From assembly GCF_037038585.1 (NCBI RefSeq), contig NW_027288577.1, positions 1 through 64,000 on the forward strand: DNA of 64,000 nucleotides. The letters are read 5' to 3'. Positions 20,421-29,218 of this stretch are shown here, piece after piece. The position numbers and the translations under genes were made by a program. The DNA comes from Patagioenas fasciata (lineage: Eukaryota; Chordata; Aves; Columbiformes; Columbidae). How positions within the stretch are numbered: position 1 is the stretch's first letter; every line of letters begins with the position of its first letter. The notes under the pieces are model-generated. The model was given only the letters and a program-made list of their open reading frames with translations. It was not told where the DNA came from and made no database searches.

Positions 20421-21785
20421 CCATGCTCAAACCCCATCACCTCCAATCCCTCTCCCTACCATACTTAAGCAGTTTGGCCCCTTGGGGCAACATAGGGTGA
20501 TTCTGGAGCAGCCACGGGCCATCTGAAGAAGGACGTGAGGTTACAGGTATTTGACCAGCTGTTAGGACCAAGGAGGAGATGGGCAGCATTGCTGGGACCA
20601 GGTCTGTGGTGCCTCAGGGACTTGTGGGCCGGCAAGAGGCACACAGTTGTGATGGTGGCTCTGAGGTCACTTCCACCTGAGCACCTGATAGGCCACCTTC
20701 AGGCACATGGCTGGTCTATGTGTGTGTCATTAAAGCTGTGCCTAAGGAACTGATAAGCCACCAACATGCACGTAGCTTGAATGTTGTTTGCAAGGTCACT
20801 GCTGCCCTAGCACCTTGCAGGACTGTCATGGAGATGTGCCTGGCAGTCAGAGGAAGACCACCAGCAGGTGCATGTGAGACATGGAAATGACCTTGCAACC
20901 CTTGAGATTGTAAAGAAGGTATGTATTTACAGCACTGGACATACCGGGAATAATTTCACCTAATACCTGTGTGTATTTCCAGTAGCTGTGAGCTTGGTTA
21001 AATGCAGTAAAATGTTACATATTCATGAAAGTTTTAGGAATGCCTATACACATTCATAACCTGTCCCCAAGAAGGCAGTTCTTATTACAGTGAGTTCTGG
21101 AAGACCATTTCCATAGTCTCCACCTCCAGCTCCTCCTGGTTGCAGCTGCGCAGTGATCGTGACCCCGGGTCCTCTTCTCTGTACCTGGGACCTTTGGTCC
21201 AGTGTGATGAGTTGGCTGGGACTCAGACTGCTGAGCTGGTTAGAACTGGCGTATCTCCTGTCCTGTGCCCAAGTTTCTGTTATCTAGTTCACCCAAGGAT
21301 GCACAAAGAATGCACCCAAGGTTTTTTTATCTTTGCAAGGTGTCAGCAAACTCCTGTTTCTCATACAATAAGTTACACAAAGCTAGGCAAGGTTAGGCAA
21401 TAGAGATGTGGGTTAAGGCTTAGCTCTCTGTTAGCTCTTTAAGTGTTAGTTCTTTAAGTGTTAATTAGTTAATTGTTAATTGCCTGTATCAAGCTGGTGG
21501 AGGTGAAGTCAGCCTGCCCAGGGTGGGGGAGAATGTGACTGCCAGTACCTTGGTACCACCCTGGTGTGTACATGGGGAGAGGCACAGTGGAGCACAAAAG
21601 GTGCTAAGGAGCCATCAACTGCCCTATTGAAGGCTCTGGATCTCAGGGGGTTGTGCAACTGCCACAGTGGGGCATTGTGATGTCACAAAGGAGCCTGCCC
21701 AGGCACCCCTTTAAATACAGGGCAGGGAGGCGGTCACCCCACCGTGGCCTGGTCCCAGTGAAAGAAGAGACACGGCCACTCTCAC
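20421..21785. other. Intergenic, no gene seen
   Basis: Several loose copies of a motif around GTGATGGTGGCTCTGAGGTCACTTCC (20655, similar at 19803 and 20790), and a short TTTAAGTGTTA tandem at about 21438-21470. No coding sequence is recognised. Confidence 0.45.
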
Positions 21786-21789
21786 CACC

Positions 21790-22567
21790 GCTATGTCCCA
21801 TCCCTGGACACTTTCGGCCACCAAGACCAAGTTGTCCATCTCTGGACCCAAGATGTCCCATCTCCAGCCCCCTTGGGCCAACCAGACCCTGGATGCCTCA
21901 TCCCTGGACCACTTAAGGCCAACAAGATGTCCCACGTTTGGACTCTCTGAGGCCATCAGGAGCCAAAATTTCCCATCCCTGGATCCCTTAAGTGACCAAG
22001 ACCAAGACGTCCCATCCCTGAACACTATGTGGCCACCAAGACACAGGATGTCCCATGCCTGGATACATTAGGTGACCAAGACGTAAAATATCCTATCCCT
22101 GGGCCCCTTGGGCTACCAGGACCTATAATGTCCCATCCCTGCACCCCTAGGGAGATGGCCTATCCCTGGACCCTTTGGAGACACCAAGTATTAAAATGTC
22201 CCATCTCCAGCCCCCTTGAGCCAACCAGGCCAAGATCTCCCATCTCTGGTCCCCTTAGGCCACCAAAAGACCTAAAATGTCCTTTTCCTGGAACTGTTGG
22301 ACCGCCGAGAGCCAGGATGTCCCATCCGAGACTCAAGATGTCCTATCCCTGCACACTCTGGGACACCCTTGGGCCACCAAGATCTTAAAATGCCCCAACC
22401 CTTGGACCACCCAGACCAAGATGTCCCATCCCTGGAAACTCTGGGACAACCAGGCAAAGATGTCCCATCCCTGGACATTTTGGGGCCACAAAGACCAAGG
22501 TTGTCCCATCTTGGGACCCAAGATGTCCCATCTGCAGACATCTTGCACCACCAAGACCAAGGATTTT
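21790..22567 (+). repeat. 39-41 bp minisatellite, left block
   Basis: Tandem units of the form ATGTCCCATCCCTGGACACT then TTGGGCCACCAAGACCTAAA, 39-41 bases each with variants and shortened units (for example GACCCAAGATGTCCCATCTCCAGCC). About 19-20 units precede the LTR at 22568. All reading frames are open for long stretches because of the repeat, giving repetitive peptides with no domain. Confidence 0.95.
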
Positions 22568-22950
22568 TGAGCGGCGGAGGAACACGCAGGTCGACTCAAT
22601 ATGAGTGATAAAGCATAGTTCGATTTATTAGCCCGAATAGCATATACTTATACAGTTCACGATAATTATGCATACCTGTCACCTACCAATTGGCTTAAGC
22701 TCTAACAGTCACATTTGCATGGTCCTCCTACTTGCAGCTGCTAGCTATGCTTATTCTACACTGTAGTGCTCTTGATAGCTGTTTGTGAAACTCTGCCAAG
22801 GTCTCAGTGACCTTGCTGATTTTACTGAAACAGTCAGCGGTTCCCACTGCGGCCCAGTCTTGCTACTTATGCTAAGGCCTTCAGAATAGGCTATGCTCAT
22901 ACAACCGCTCTGTAGACCCACGTCCCCCATTTCCAAGCCATTCTCCAACA
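22568..22950 (-). mobile_element. Solo LTR of an endogenous retrovirus inside the minisatellite
   Basis: A non-repeat island of about 383 bases. Read on the minus strand it starts TGTTGGAGAATGGCTTGG and ends CCTCCGCCGCTCA, the TG...CA limits of an LTR. It contains a TATAAG at 22652-22647 followed about 20 bases on by AATAAA at 22629-22624, which looks like a compact promoter and polyadenylation block. The plus strand also has an ATTTGCAT octamer at 22713-22720. There is no coding region. The flanks hold an imperfect candidate target duplication (AAGGAT left, AAGGTT right), not cleanly abutting on the left. Family assignment needs a repeat library. Confidence 0.75.
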
Positions 22951-24555
22951 AAGGTTTCCCACCTCTGGATGACTTAGGCCACCAAGTCATAAAATGTCCA
23001 ATCCCAGACCTGGAATGTCCCATCCCTGGAGACTCTGGGCCATCAAGAACTAAGATCTCCCATCCCTGGAGACTTTGGGACACCCAGGTCAAGATGTCCC
23101 ATCCCTGGACACTGTGAGGCCACCAAGACCCAGCATGTCCCATCCCTGGACACTTTGGGTAGTCAAGACCTAAAATGTCCCATCCCTGGACCCCTTGGGC
23201 CATTGAGAGCAAGAATGTCCCATCCCATACCCCGGATGACCCACCCCTGGACATTTTGGGCCAACCAGACCGAAGATGTCCCATCCCTGGACCCCTTAGA
23301 ACACCAAGACCCAAGACCCAATCTCTGGACACTTTGGGGACACCAAGACCAGAGATGTCCCATCTCTGGACCCAAGATGTCCCATCTCCAGCCCCCTTGG
23401 GCCACCAAGACCTAAAATTCCCCAACCCTTGGACCACCCAGGCCAACAGGACAATTCCCTGGACACTTTGGGCCACCAAGATCCAGGATGTCACATCTCT
23501 GGGCCCCTTAGGTCATCAACACATAAAATGTCCAATCCCAGACCCCAGGTGTCCCATTCCTGGACACTTTTGGACACCAAGACCTAAAATGTGCCATCCC
23601 TGGACACTTTGATGCACCCATGTCTAGATGTCCCATCACTGGACACTGTGAGGCCACCAAGACCCAGGATGACACATCTCTGGACCCCTTTTGGCTACCA
23701 AGACCAGGATGCTTTCTGTCCAGTCATCTTGGGCCACCAAGACCAAGATGTCCCATCCCTGGACCACATTGGCTACCAAGAAACACTATGATTAATCTCT
23801 GGACCTCATGAGGACACCAAGACCCAGGATATCTCATCCCTGGGCCCAGATTGTCCCATCTCCAGCCCACTGGGCCATCAAGAGCCAAAATTTCCCATCC
23901 CTGTATCCCCTGGGCTACTCAGGGAAAGATGTCCCATCCCTGGGCCCCTTAGGCCACCAAGACCTAAAATGTCCCATTCCTGGACACTTTGGGGCCATGA
24001 AGACCAATGTTGTCCCATCTCAAGACCCAAGATATCCCATCTGCAGCCATCTTGGGCCACCAAGACCTAAAATGTCCCATCTCTGGACACTCTGGGACAC
24101 CCAGGCCTAGATGTCCCGTCCTGGGACACTGTGATGCCACTAACACCCAGGATGTCCCACCTCTGGACCCCTTTGGCTACCAAGACCAAGATTTCCCATG
24201 TCCAGGCATCTTGGGCTACCAAGACCAATATGTCCCATCTCTGGACCACTTGAGCTACCAAGAGCCTGTATGTCCCATCTCTGGACATTGTGAGACCACC
24301 AAGACCCAGGGTATCTCATCCCTGGACTCAAATTATCACATCTCCAGCCCACTTGGGCCATCAAGATCCAAAATTTCCCATTCCTGTCTCCCCTGAGCTA
24401 CTCAGGGAAAGATGTCCCATTCCTGGGCCCCTTAGGCCAACAAGACCTAACATGTCCCATCTCTGGACACTTTGGGCCACCAAGACTTATAATGTCCCAA
24501 CTCTGCATCCAATATGTCCCATTCCTGGACACTTTGGGGACACCAAGATCAGGGC
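22951..24555 (+). repeat. 39-41 bp minisatellite, right block
   Basis: Continuation of the array after the LTR, about 40 units with the same consensus and phase style. Recurrent higher-order variants are visible: units ending CCAGACCCCAGG, and units with GATGCCACTAACACC or TTTGGCTACCAAGACCAAGA. They suggest amplification of blocks of several units. It stops at about 24555, about 20 bases before a myosin exon. Confidence 0.95.
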
Positions 24556-24575
24556 CCTGAGGGGCAGTGACTTAC

Positions 24576-24603
24576 GTGAGGAGGATGGACTGGTTGTCAT
24601 GAT
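24576..24603 (-). pseudogene. Myosin heavy chain 28-bp exon (fragment of a MYH gene)
   Basis: On the minus strand a 28-base exon lies between CTCCTGGCAG (acceptor) and GTAAGT (donor, plus strand 24575-24571). Joined in phase to the exon at 24801-24956, it codes Asp-His-Asp-Asn-Gln-Ser-Ile-Leu-Leu-Thr, against the sarcomeric myosin Asp-Arg-Glu-Asn-Gln-Ser-Ile-Leu-Ile-Thr. Sarcomeric MYH genes are known to have a 28-base exon at exactly this point, just before the P-loop exon. The P-loop exon is not found; the next sequence downstream is the minisatellite. Confidence 0.85.
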
Positions 24604-24800
24604 CTGCCAGGAGGAGAGAGATGGGATGACATTAGGGGAGATGTTTGGGATCTTGGGGTTCACCCTCTTCCATATGAGGAGGGATGAAGTTCGAAGAGAT
24701 GTTTGGGATTCTCCATCCTCCAGGTGAGGACCAGGTCTAGGTCAGGACCCATTTTTGGGGTGGGATCTTCAAGTTTGGGGTCCCAGCAGGAGGTTCCTAC

Positions 24801-24956
24801 CCATCAGCATGTTCTGGTAAGACTGTTCGAGTCGGAGATGATGTGGGGAGGAGCTTCACTCCGCTTCTTGCCCTGGTAGGCGGCCACCACCTCGGCGTTG
24901 TAGATGGGCAGCCACTTGTAGTGGTTGATGGTCACACAAAAGAGCCCTGAGTAGGT
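24801..24956 (-). pseudogene. Myosin heavy chain motor-domain exon with a frameshift
   Basis: On the minus strand, after a pyrimidine-rich acceptor (GACCCACCTGCCCGTTGTCCAG), the exon codes [20 protein letters not shown] and then a Glu-Val-Val-Ala-Ala-Tyr block and [10 protein letters not shown]. This is the classic N-terminal motor segment of sarcomeric myosin heavy chain, which drives actin-based contraction in muscle. The [10 protein letters not shown] wording is closer to cardiac/slow than to fast skeletal types. It is 156 bases against 157 expected. The missing base lies in the Ile-Phe-Ser-Ile-Ser-Asp region, so the frame is lost before the conserved Asn-Met-Leu. The donor (GGGTAGGAAC) is usable. 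The intron to the 28-base exon is 197 bases. I see no other MYH exon, so this is a gene fragment, not a working gene. Confidence 0.88.
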
Positions 24957-25009
24957 CTGGACAACGGGCAGGTGGGTCAGAACCAGGAGGTCCTACCTCA
25001 CCAGGAGGG

Positions 25010-25075
25010 GACATGTTGGGTGTGGGTGGCCCAAGGGGTCCAGGGATGGGACATTTTGGGTCTGAGTGGTCCAAG
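25010..25075 (-). repeat. Minisatellite units in reverse orientation
   Basis: Read on the minus strand this contains AAAATGTCCCATCCCTGGAC, CCCTTGGGCCACCCACACCC and AACATGTCCC, that is about 1.5 units of the array at 21790-24555 but inverted. The myosin exons therefore lie between oppositely oriented minisatellite units. Confidence 0.75.
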
Positions 25076-25199
25076 GGTGCTTGGGAAGGGCCACCAGGTT
25101 CTAGGTGCCCCAAAAATCATGGGGAACCCACCCAGGTTCTAGGTGCCCCATAGACCCTTCTGGAGGTTCATCCACTTCTAGTGAACCTCAAGAGCTTCA

Positions 25200-25562
25200 G
25201 GGCAGCAGTCACACAGTCACAGAGTCGCAGTGTCACAGCCAGAGTCATAGTCACAGTGTCACAGAGTCAGGGAGTCACAGACTCACAGTCACGGAGTCAC
25301 GGACTCACAGTCACAGAGTCACCGTCACAAAGTCACAGTCAGAAACACAGTCACAGAGTCACAGAGTCAGAGTCACAGAGTCACCGTCACAAAGTCACAG
25401 CCAGAATCACAGTCACACAGTCACACAGACAGAGTCACAGAGGCACAGTGTTACAGTCACAGAGTTGCAGTCACAGAGTCACAGTAAGAGTCACAGAGCC
25501 ACAGCAGAGTCATGGAGTCACAGAGTCACAATCACAGAATTACAGAGTCACAGAGTCACAGT
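25200..25562. repeat. AGTCACAG-based tandem repeat
   Basis: About 360 bases made from AGTCACAG and near variants (GTCACAGAGTCACAG, GTCACCGTCACAAAG, GTCAGAATCACAG). Larger blocks near 25310-25410 look duplicated. Several frames stay open and encode Ser/Gln/His/Thr/Val-rich low-complexity peptides. These are by-products of the repeat. Confidence 0.95.
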
Positions 25563-25830
25563 TCTCATCCCATTTGGTTCAGCACTGGTGTGACCCCACA
25601 CACACGGGGGTGTGCCAGTGTGCGGCTTCCCAGTTTGGAGAAGCAGGGAGGAACTGGAGAGTGCAGGGCTCTGCCAAGGCAGGTTCAGCACCTGTGCACA
25701 TGGTGTGGGATGCTGAGGGACCTGGGCTGCTTTGGCCCAGCAGCGCTGGTGAGGCTGCAGCAGTGCAGGAGTAGCCTGAGAGTGCTCGAAGGGTGGTTTC
25801 AGAGGTGGTGGAGGTTTTCTTCATAGTGGG
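25563..25830 (+). mobile_element. CR1-derived segment, direct repeat of 57700-57965
   Basis: CATCCCATTTGGTTCAGCAC, GGTGTGACCCCACACACACG and onwards correspond to the CR1 block 'sample receipt to mixed-sequence' region that normally reads TTCAGTACTGGTGAGGCCAC. The same 270 bases recur with few changes at 57700-57965. The AGTCACAG tract abuts it on the left here but not there. Confidence 0.65.
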
Positions 25831-25832
25831 AA

Positions 25833-26640
25833 TCACAGAATCACAGAATGGACTGGGTTGCAAAAGACCTCAGACATCATCAAATCCAACCCTAGGTCCA
25901 ACTCCAGTCTGTTTGCTAGATCATGGCACTAAGTGCCATGTCCAATCTCAGTTTAAAAACCTCCAGGGACGGTGAGTCCAGCACCTCCCTGGGCAGCCAT
26001 TCCAATGCCTGACCGCTCTCTCTGTGAAGAATTTCTTCCTAATCTCCAGCCTAAATTTCCTCTGGCAGAGTTTAAGCCCATGCCCCCTTGTCCTATTGCT
26101 GACTGCCTGGGAGAAGAGCCCAATCCCCCCCTGGCTAGAACTGCCCTTCAGGTCGTTCTAGAGAGTGCTGAGCTCACCTCTAAGCCTCCTCTTCTCCAGA
26201 CTGAACAAGCCCAGCTCCCTCAGCCTCTCCCCATAGGGCTTGTGCTCAAGTCCCTTCACCAGTCTTGTTGCTCTTCTCTGGATCCACTCCAGCGCTTCAA
26301 TCTCTTTCCTGAACTGAGGGGGTAAGAACTGAACACAATAGTCCAGGTGTGGCCTCACTTCCCACGCTATTTTTGATACAGGACAGGATACCATTGGCCT
26401 TCTTGGCCACCTGGGCACACTGGTGGCTCATGTTGAGCTTCCTGTCAATTAGCAGCCTCAGGTCCCTTTCTGCCTGACTGCTCTCCAGCCACTGTGTGCC
26501 CAGCCTGTAGTGCTGCAGGGAGTTGTTGTGGCCAAAGTGCAGGACCCAGAACTTGGCCTTTTTGAACTTCATCCCATTGGAATCAGACCATTTTTCTAGT
26601 CTATCCAGATCCCTCTGCAGAGCCCTCCTGCCTTCCAGTA
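25833..26640 (-). mobile_element. CR1 LINE, minus strand
   Basis: It begins AATCACAGAATCACAGAATG, GACTGGGTTGCAAAAGACCT, and runs through CAGCACCTCCCTGGGCAGCC, CTTCTTGGCCACCTGGGCAC and TCTCCAGCCACTGTGTGCCC to CTGCAGAGCCCTCCTGCCTT. About 800 bases of a CR1 3' region are present. Its upstream end is joined directly to the MITE fragment at 26641. Confidence 0.92.
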
Positions 26641-26765
26641 GGTTGCCTTCAAATGGCCGAATGTGATTTTAGGACTGTATAAATTTAACTACTCATACAT
26701 TTATACATTTGGCCCTTTGAAGGCAACCGTGAGGCTGATGTGACCCCCGGTGAAAATTAATATGA
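26641..26765. mobile_element. Truncated hAT-type MITE at the edge of the OR 5' region
   Basis: The same element as at 10171-10349, lacking the left terminal repeat. It shows GGTTGCCTTCAAATGGCCGA, TTTAACTACTCATACATTTA and GGCAACCGTGAGGCTGATGT, then GACCCCCGGTGAAAATTAAT, and breaks off without the CACCCCTG end. It abuts CR1 on the left and, at about 26765, the OR 5' exon sequence (AAAGGCAATGTAGGTGG) on the right. Confidence 0.8.
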
Positions 26766-26832
26766 AAGGCAATGTAGGTGGTTGGTTGCTAAGGGATTAT
26801 TGAGAGACAAATCTTCACAGTCCTAACACGGT
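26766..26832 (+). promoter_or_regulatory. Candidate 5' non-coding exon end and donor of the OR at 28078
   Basis: GGCAATGTAGGTGG and CTTCACAGTCC precede a GGTAAGT donor (GT at 26831-26832), as in unit A at 2484-2542. The GC-rich stretch and TATA box found further upstream in unit A are missing, cut off by the MITE/CR1 junction at about 26765. If the gene is expressed it needs another promoter. Confidence 0.5.
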
Positions 26833-28054
26833 AAGTCTCTGCATGTAGGACAATGCAACTGCTTTTCCTGAAGGAATGTCCTGAAAGCGGCACATGACAC
26901 AGTGTTGCAGGATCTGCCAGGTCTCTCTCACAGTATCTCTGTTGCAGAGAAGAACACACTCCAGAGCAGGGTTTCCCTGCTGCACTGTCAGTGGGAAAGG
27001 GCATGATGGCACCTTCTGCTGAGGATGACTGCCTGGGGAGCACCCAGGGGTGCCCAGCCCTGTCCTGCAGAGCAGGGTCCCTGCACCCCAGGGCTGTGCC
27101 AGGGCAGGTACTCTGCTGCCTGCCAGGGTCAGCGCTCAGGCTGCCCAGGGAGATCCCAACAACACTGAGGGGAGAAGCTGCGGGGGGAAGGAGCGACCCA
27201 CGGCAGGGCAAGGTCCTTCTGCTGTTGGGTTCTCTGTGAGTCAGGGTTGCTCACTCCAGACCTCTTACAATAGGACGTTTCAAGAAGATCTCTACAGATA
27301 TTACTAAAAAGATAAGGAGCTTTTAGTTATCTCTTCCATGACTCAGGGGAGGGAGGTTGTAGGAAAAGATAAATGTAAAAGAAGCTCTCAAGTTTTAGCA
27401 AGTCACTGAGACTCCTGAACTGCAACTCTGAGTGATCAGTTCATCTGCCAGAAGCCTCTGAACATCCCTTCAGCCACTCCCCTGCCTGTGGACAGCAGGA
27501 GCATCACAGCAGCTGAACCTGTCCTTTTTTCCAACCTGCAAACAGGAAGATGCCCCCAGGCAGTGCCCTGTGAACAGGCAGGATCTAGAGAGCCAGGGTG
27601 AGGGTACAGACGGTGGGATGATCTGTGAGTGCTGACAGGGAAGAGACATGGACAGGGGAACACCTCCCAGGAGGAAAATCTCCTGGCAGAAGGGACAGGA
27701 TCAATGAATGAGATGAAACTCAAACAAGAAATGCAGTCAAAGGGTGAATTCAGAGATTTGTGTATGATCCCCTGCAGTGCAGATCCCTCCTCTGAGCAGC
27801 CCCCTGGCCTCCTCTCCCACCCAGCAAGGCCTCTGCCCTCAGGGCCGGGGGCTCCAAGGAAAGAACCAGTGGGCACAGGCCCTGCTCCTTGTGGCACCTG
27901 CAGACAGAACCACGAGGGCTCAGCCACAGAGTTGGAGGAAGGTCTGGAAAAGGACAAGGGGGTGTGGATCAGGGGGAGGGTGTATGAGAAATAGCTTTGA
28001 TTTTGCTCAGAGAAGTCTCCCCTAACTTGTCACTTTCTTTTGATCCTGTGACAG
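26833..28054 (+). other. Candidate intron of the OR at 28078
   Basis: About 1.2 kb between the GGTAAGT donor and an acceptor ending GATCCTGTGACAG (AG at 28053-28054). It is homologous to the 5' flanks of the other OR14 units (for example 2543-3700 and 59068-59400), and no coding sequence is evident. The acceptor is altered compared with the usual GTTGCACAG of the sister genes. Confidence 0.5.
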
Positions 28055-28077
28055 TGCCACGTGCTCATCAGCAGCAA

Positions 28078-29010
28078 ATGTACAACAGCAGCTCCATCAC
28101 CCAGTTCCTCCTCCTGGCATTCTCAGACACACGGGAGCTGCAGCCCTTGCACTTCTGGCCGTTCCTGGGCATCTACCTGGCTGCCCTCCTGGGCAACGGC
28201 CTCATCATCACCACCATAGCCTGGGACCAGCACCTCCACACCCCCATGTACTTCTTCCTACTCAAACTCTCCCTCCTTGACCTGGGCTCCATCTCCACCA
28301 GTCTCCCCAAGTCCATGGCCAATTCCCTCTGGGACACAAGGGGCATCTCCTACACAGGATGTGCTGCCCAGATCTTATGGTTTTTGATCTTTATAACAGC
28401 AGAATATTCTGTTCTCACCATCATGTCCTACGACCGCTACATTGCCATCTGCAAACCCCTGCACTACGGGACCCTCCTGGGCAGCAGAGCTTGTGTCCAC
28501 ATGGCAGCAGCTGCCTGGGCCACTGGGTTTCTCTATTCTCTGCTGCACACAGCCAATACATTTTCACTGCCACTGAGCAAGGGCAATGCTGTGGACCAGT
28601 TCTTCTGTGAAATCCCTCTGATCCTCAAGCTTTCCTGCTCACACTCCTACCTCAGGGAAGCTGGGCTTCTTGCTTTCAGTGGTTTTCTGGTTTTGGGATA
28701 TTTTGTGTTCATTGTGGTGTCCTATGTGCAGATCTTCATGGCCGTGCTGAGGATCCCCTCTGAGCAGGGATGGCACAAAGCCTTTTCCACCTGCCTCCCT
28801 CACCTGGCCGTGGTCTCCCTGTTTATCAGCACTGGTGCATTTGCCTACCTGAAGCCCCTCTCTGTCTCCTCCCCATTCCTGGACCTACTGGTGTCTGTTC
28901 TGTACTCGCTGGTACCTCCGACATTGAACCCCCTCATTTATAGCATGAGGAACCAGGAGCTCAAGAATGCTCTGAGGAAGCTGATTACTGGATGTTTTCA
29001 GCAGCCATAG
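28078..29010 (+). CDS. OR14-like olfactory receptor
   Basis: An intact 310-residue odorant receptor in a single coding exon. Marks are sequon Asn3 (MYNSSS), Asn40, PMYFF at 56-60, Cys95, MSYDRY at 116-121, Cys177 and Cys187 in ECL2, KAFSTC at 234-239 and NPLIY at 284-288. One odd feature is position 167, which is Cys in the sister genes and Ser here (LPLSKGN). The second ECL2 disulfide partner normally present in ORs is therefore lost, while the main Cys95-Cys177 pair is kept. Ligand-facing segments in TM3 (ILWFLIFITAEYSVL) and TM5 differ from the other copies, which would suit a different ligand range. The ATG at 28078 is chosen by alignment with sister genes and lies 23 bases after the acceptor. 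Confidence 0.94.
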   Translation: MYNSSSITQFLLLAFSDTRELQPLHFWPFLGIYLAALLGNGLIITTIAWDQHLHTPMYFFLLKLSLLDLGSISTSLPKSMANSLWDTRGISYTGCAAQILWFLIFITAEYSVLTIMSYDRYIAICKPLHYGTLLGSRACVHMAAAAWATGFLYSLLHTANTFSLPLSKGNAVDQFFCEIPLILKLSCSHSYLREAGLLAFSGFLVLGYFVFIVVSYVQIFMAVLRIPSEQGWHKAFSTCLPHLAVVSLFISTGAFAYLKPLSVSSPFLDLLVSVLYSLVPPTLNPLIYSMRNQELKNALRKLITGCFQQP

Positions 29011-29212
29011 ACGGCCTACTTTCTCTGCAGTGGGCTCCAGTGTACATCATGACAGGCTAAGTTTGTTTTTCTTTCTCTACTTTTTTTTTCCCTTTTCCCC
29101 ACATGGTGTCATCTTCAAAGTTATGTCACTATTCATCCCATTAAGTATCCTCACATTTTGTGTGACTGAGACACTTTGTGTAAATGGGGAGTTTCTCATT
29201 GTATTTAAGTGA

Positions 29213-29218
29213 AATAAA
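29213..29218 (+). promoter_or_regulatory. Polyadenylation signal AATAAA of the OR at 28078
   Basis: AATAAA about 200 bases past the stop, in TTTAAGTGAAATAAATGAAC, aligned with the signal of the OR at 60435. Confidence 0.6.

Noticed and set aside
22568-22950. Possible retroviral coding genes near the LTR
   Set aside because: Both flanks are minisatellite. There is no gag, pol or env sequence, so only a solo LTR is supported.
22751-23494. Long minus-strand open frame (247 codons) with repeated Gly-Met-Gly-His and Gly-Trp-Asp-Ile blocks
   Set aside because: It is the translation of the 39-41 bp minisatellite. Several other frames are equally open, and part of it crosses the solo LTR.
25200-25562. 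CRISPR-like array
   Set aside because: Units are 8-base tandem repeats with no spacers, in a vertebrate genome.
25105-25774. Ser/Gln/His/Thr-rich open frames through the AGTCACAG tract
   Set aside because: The repeat lacks stop codons in several frames. The peptides are low complexity and have no start context or homology.
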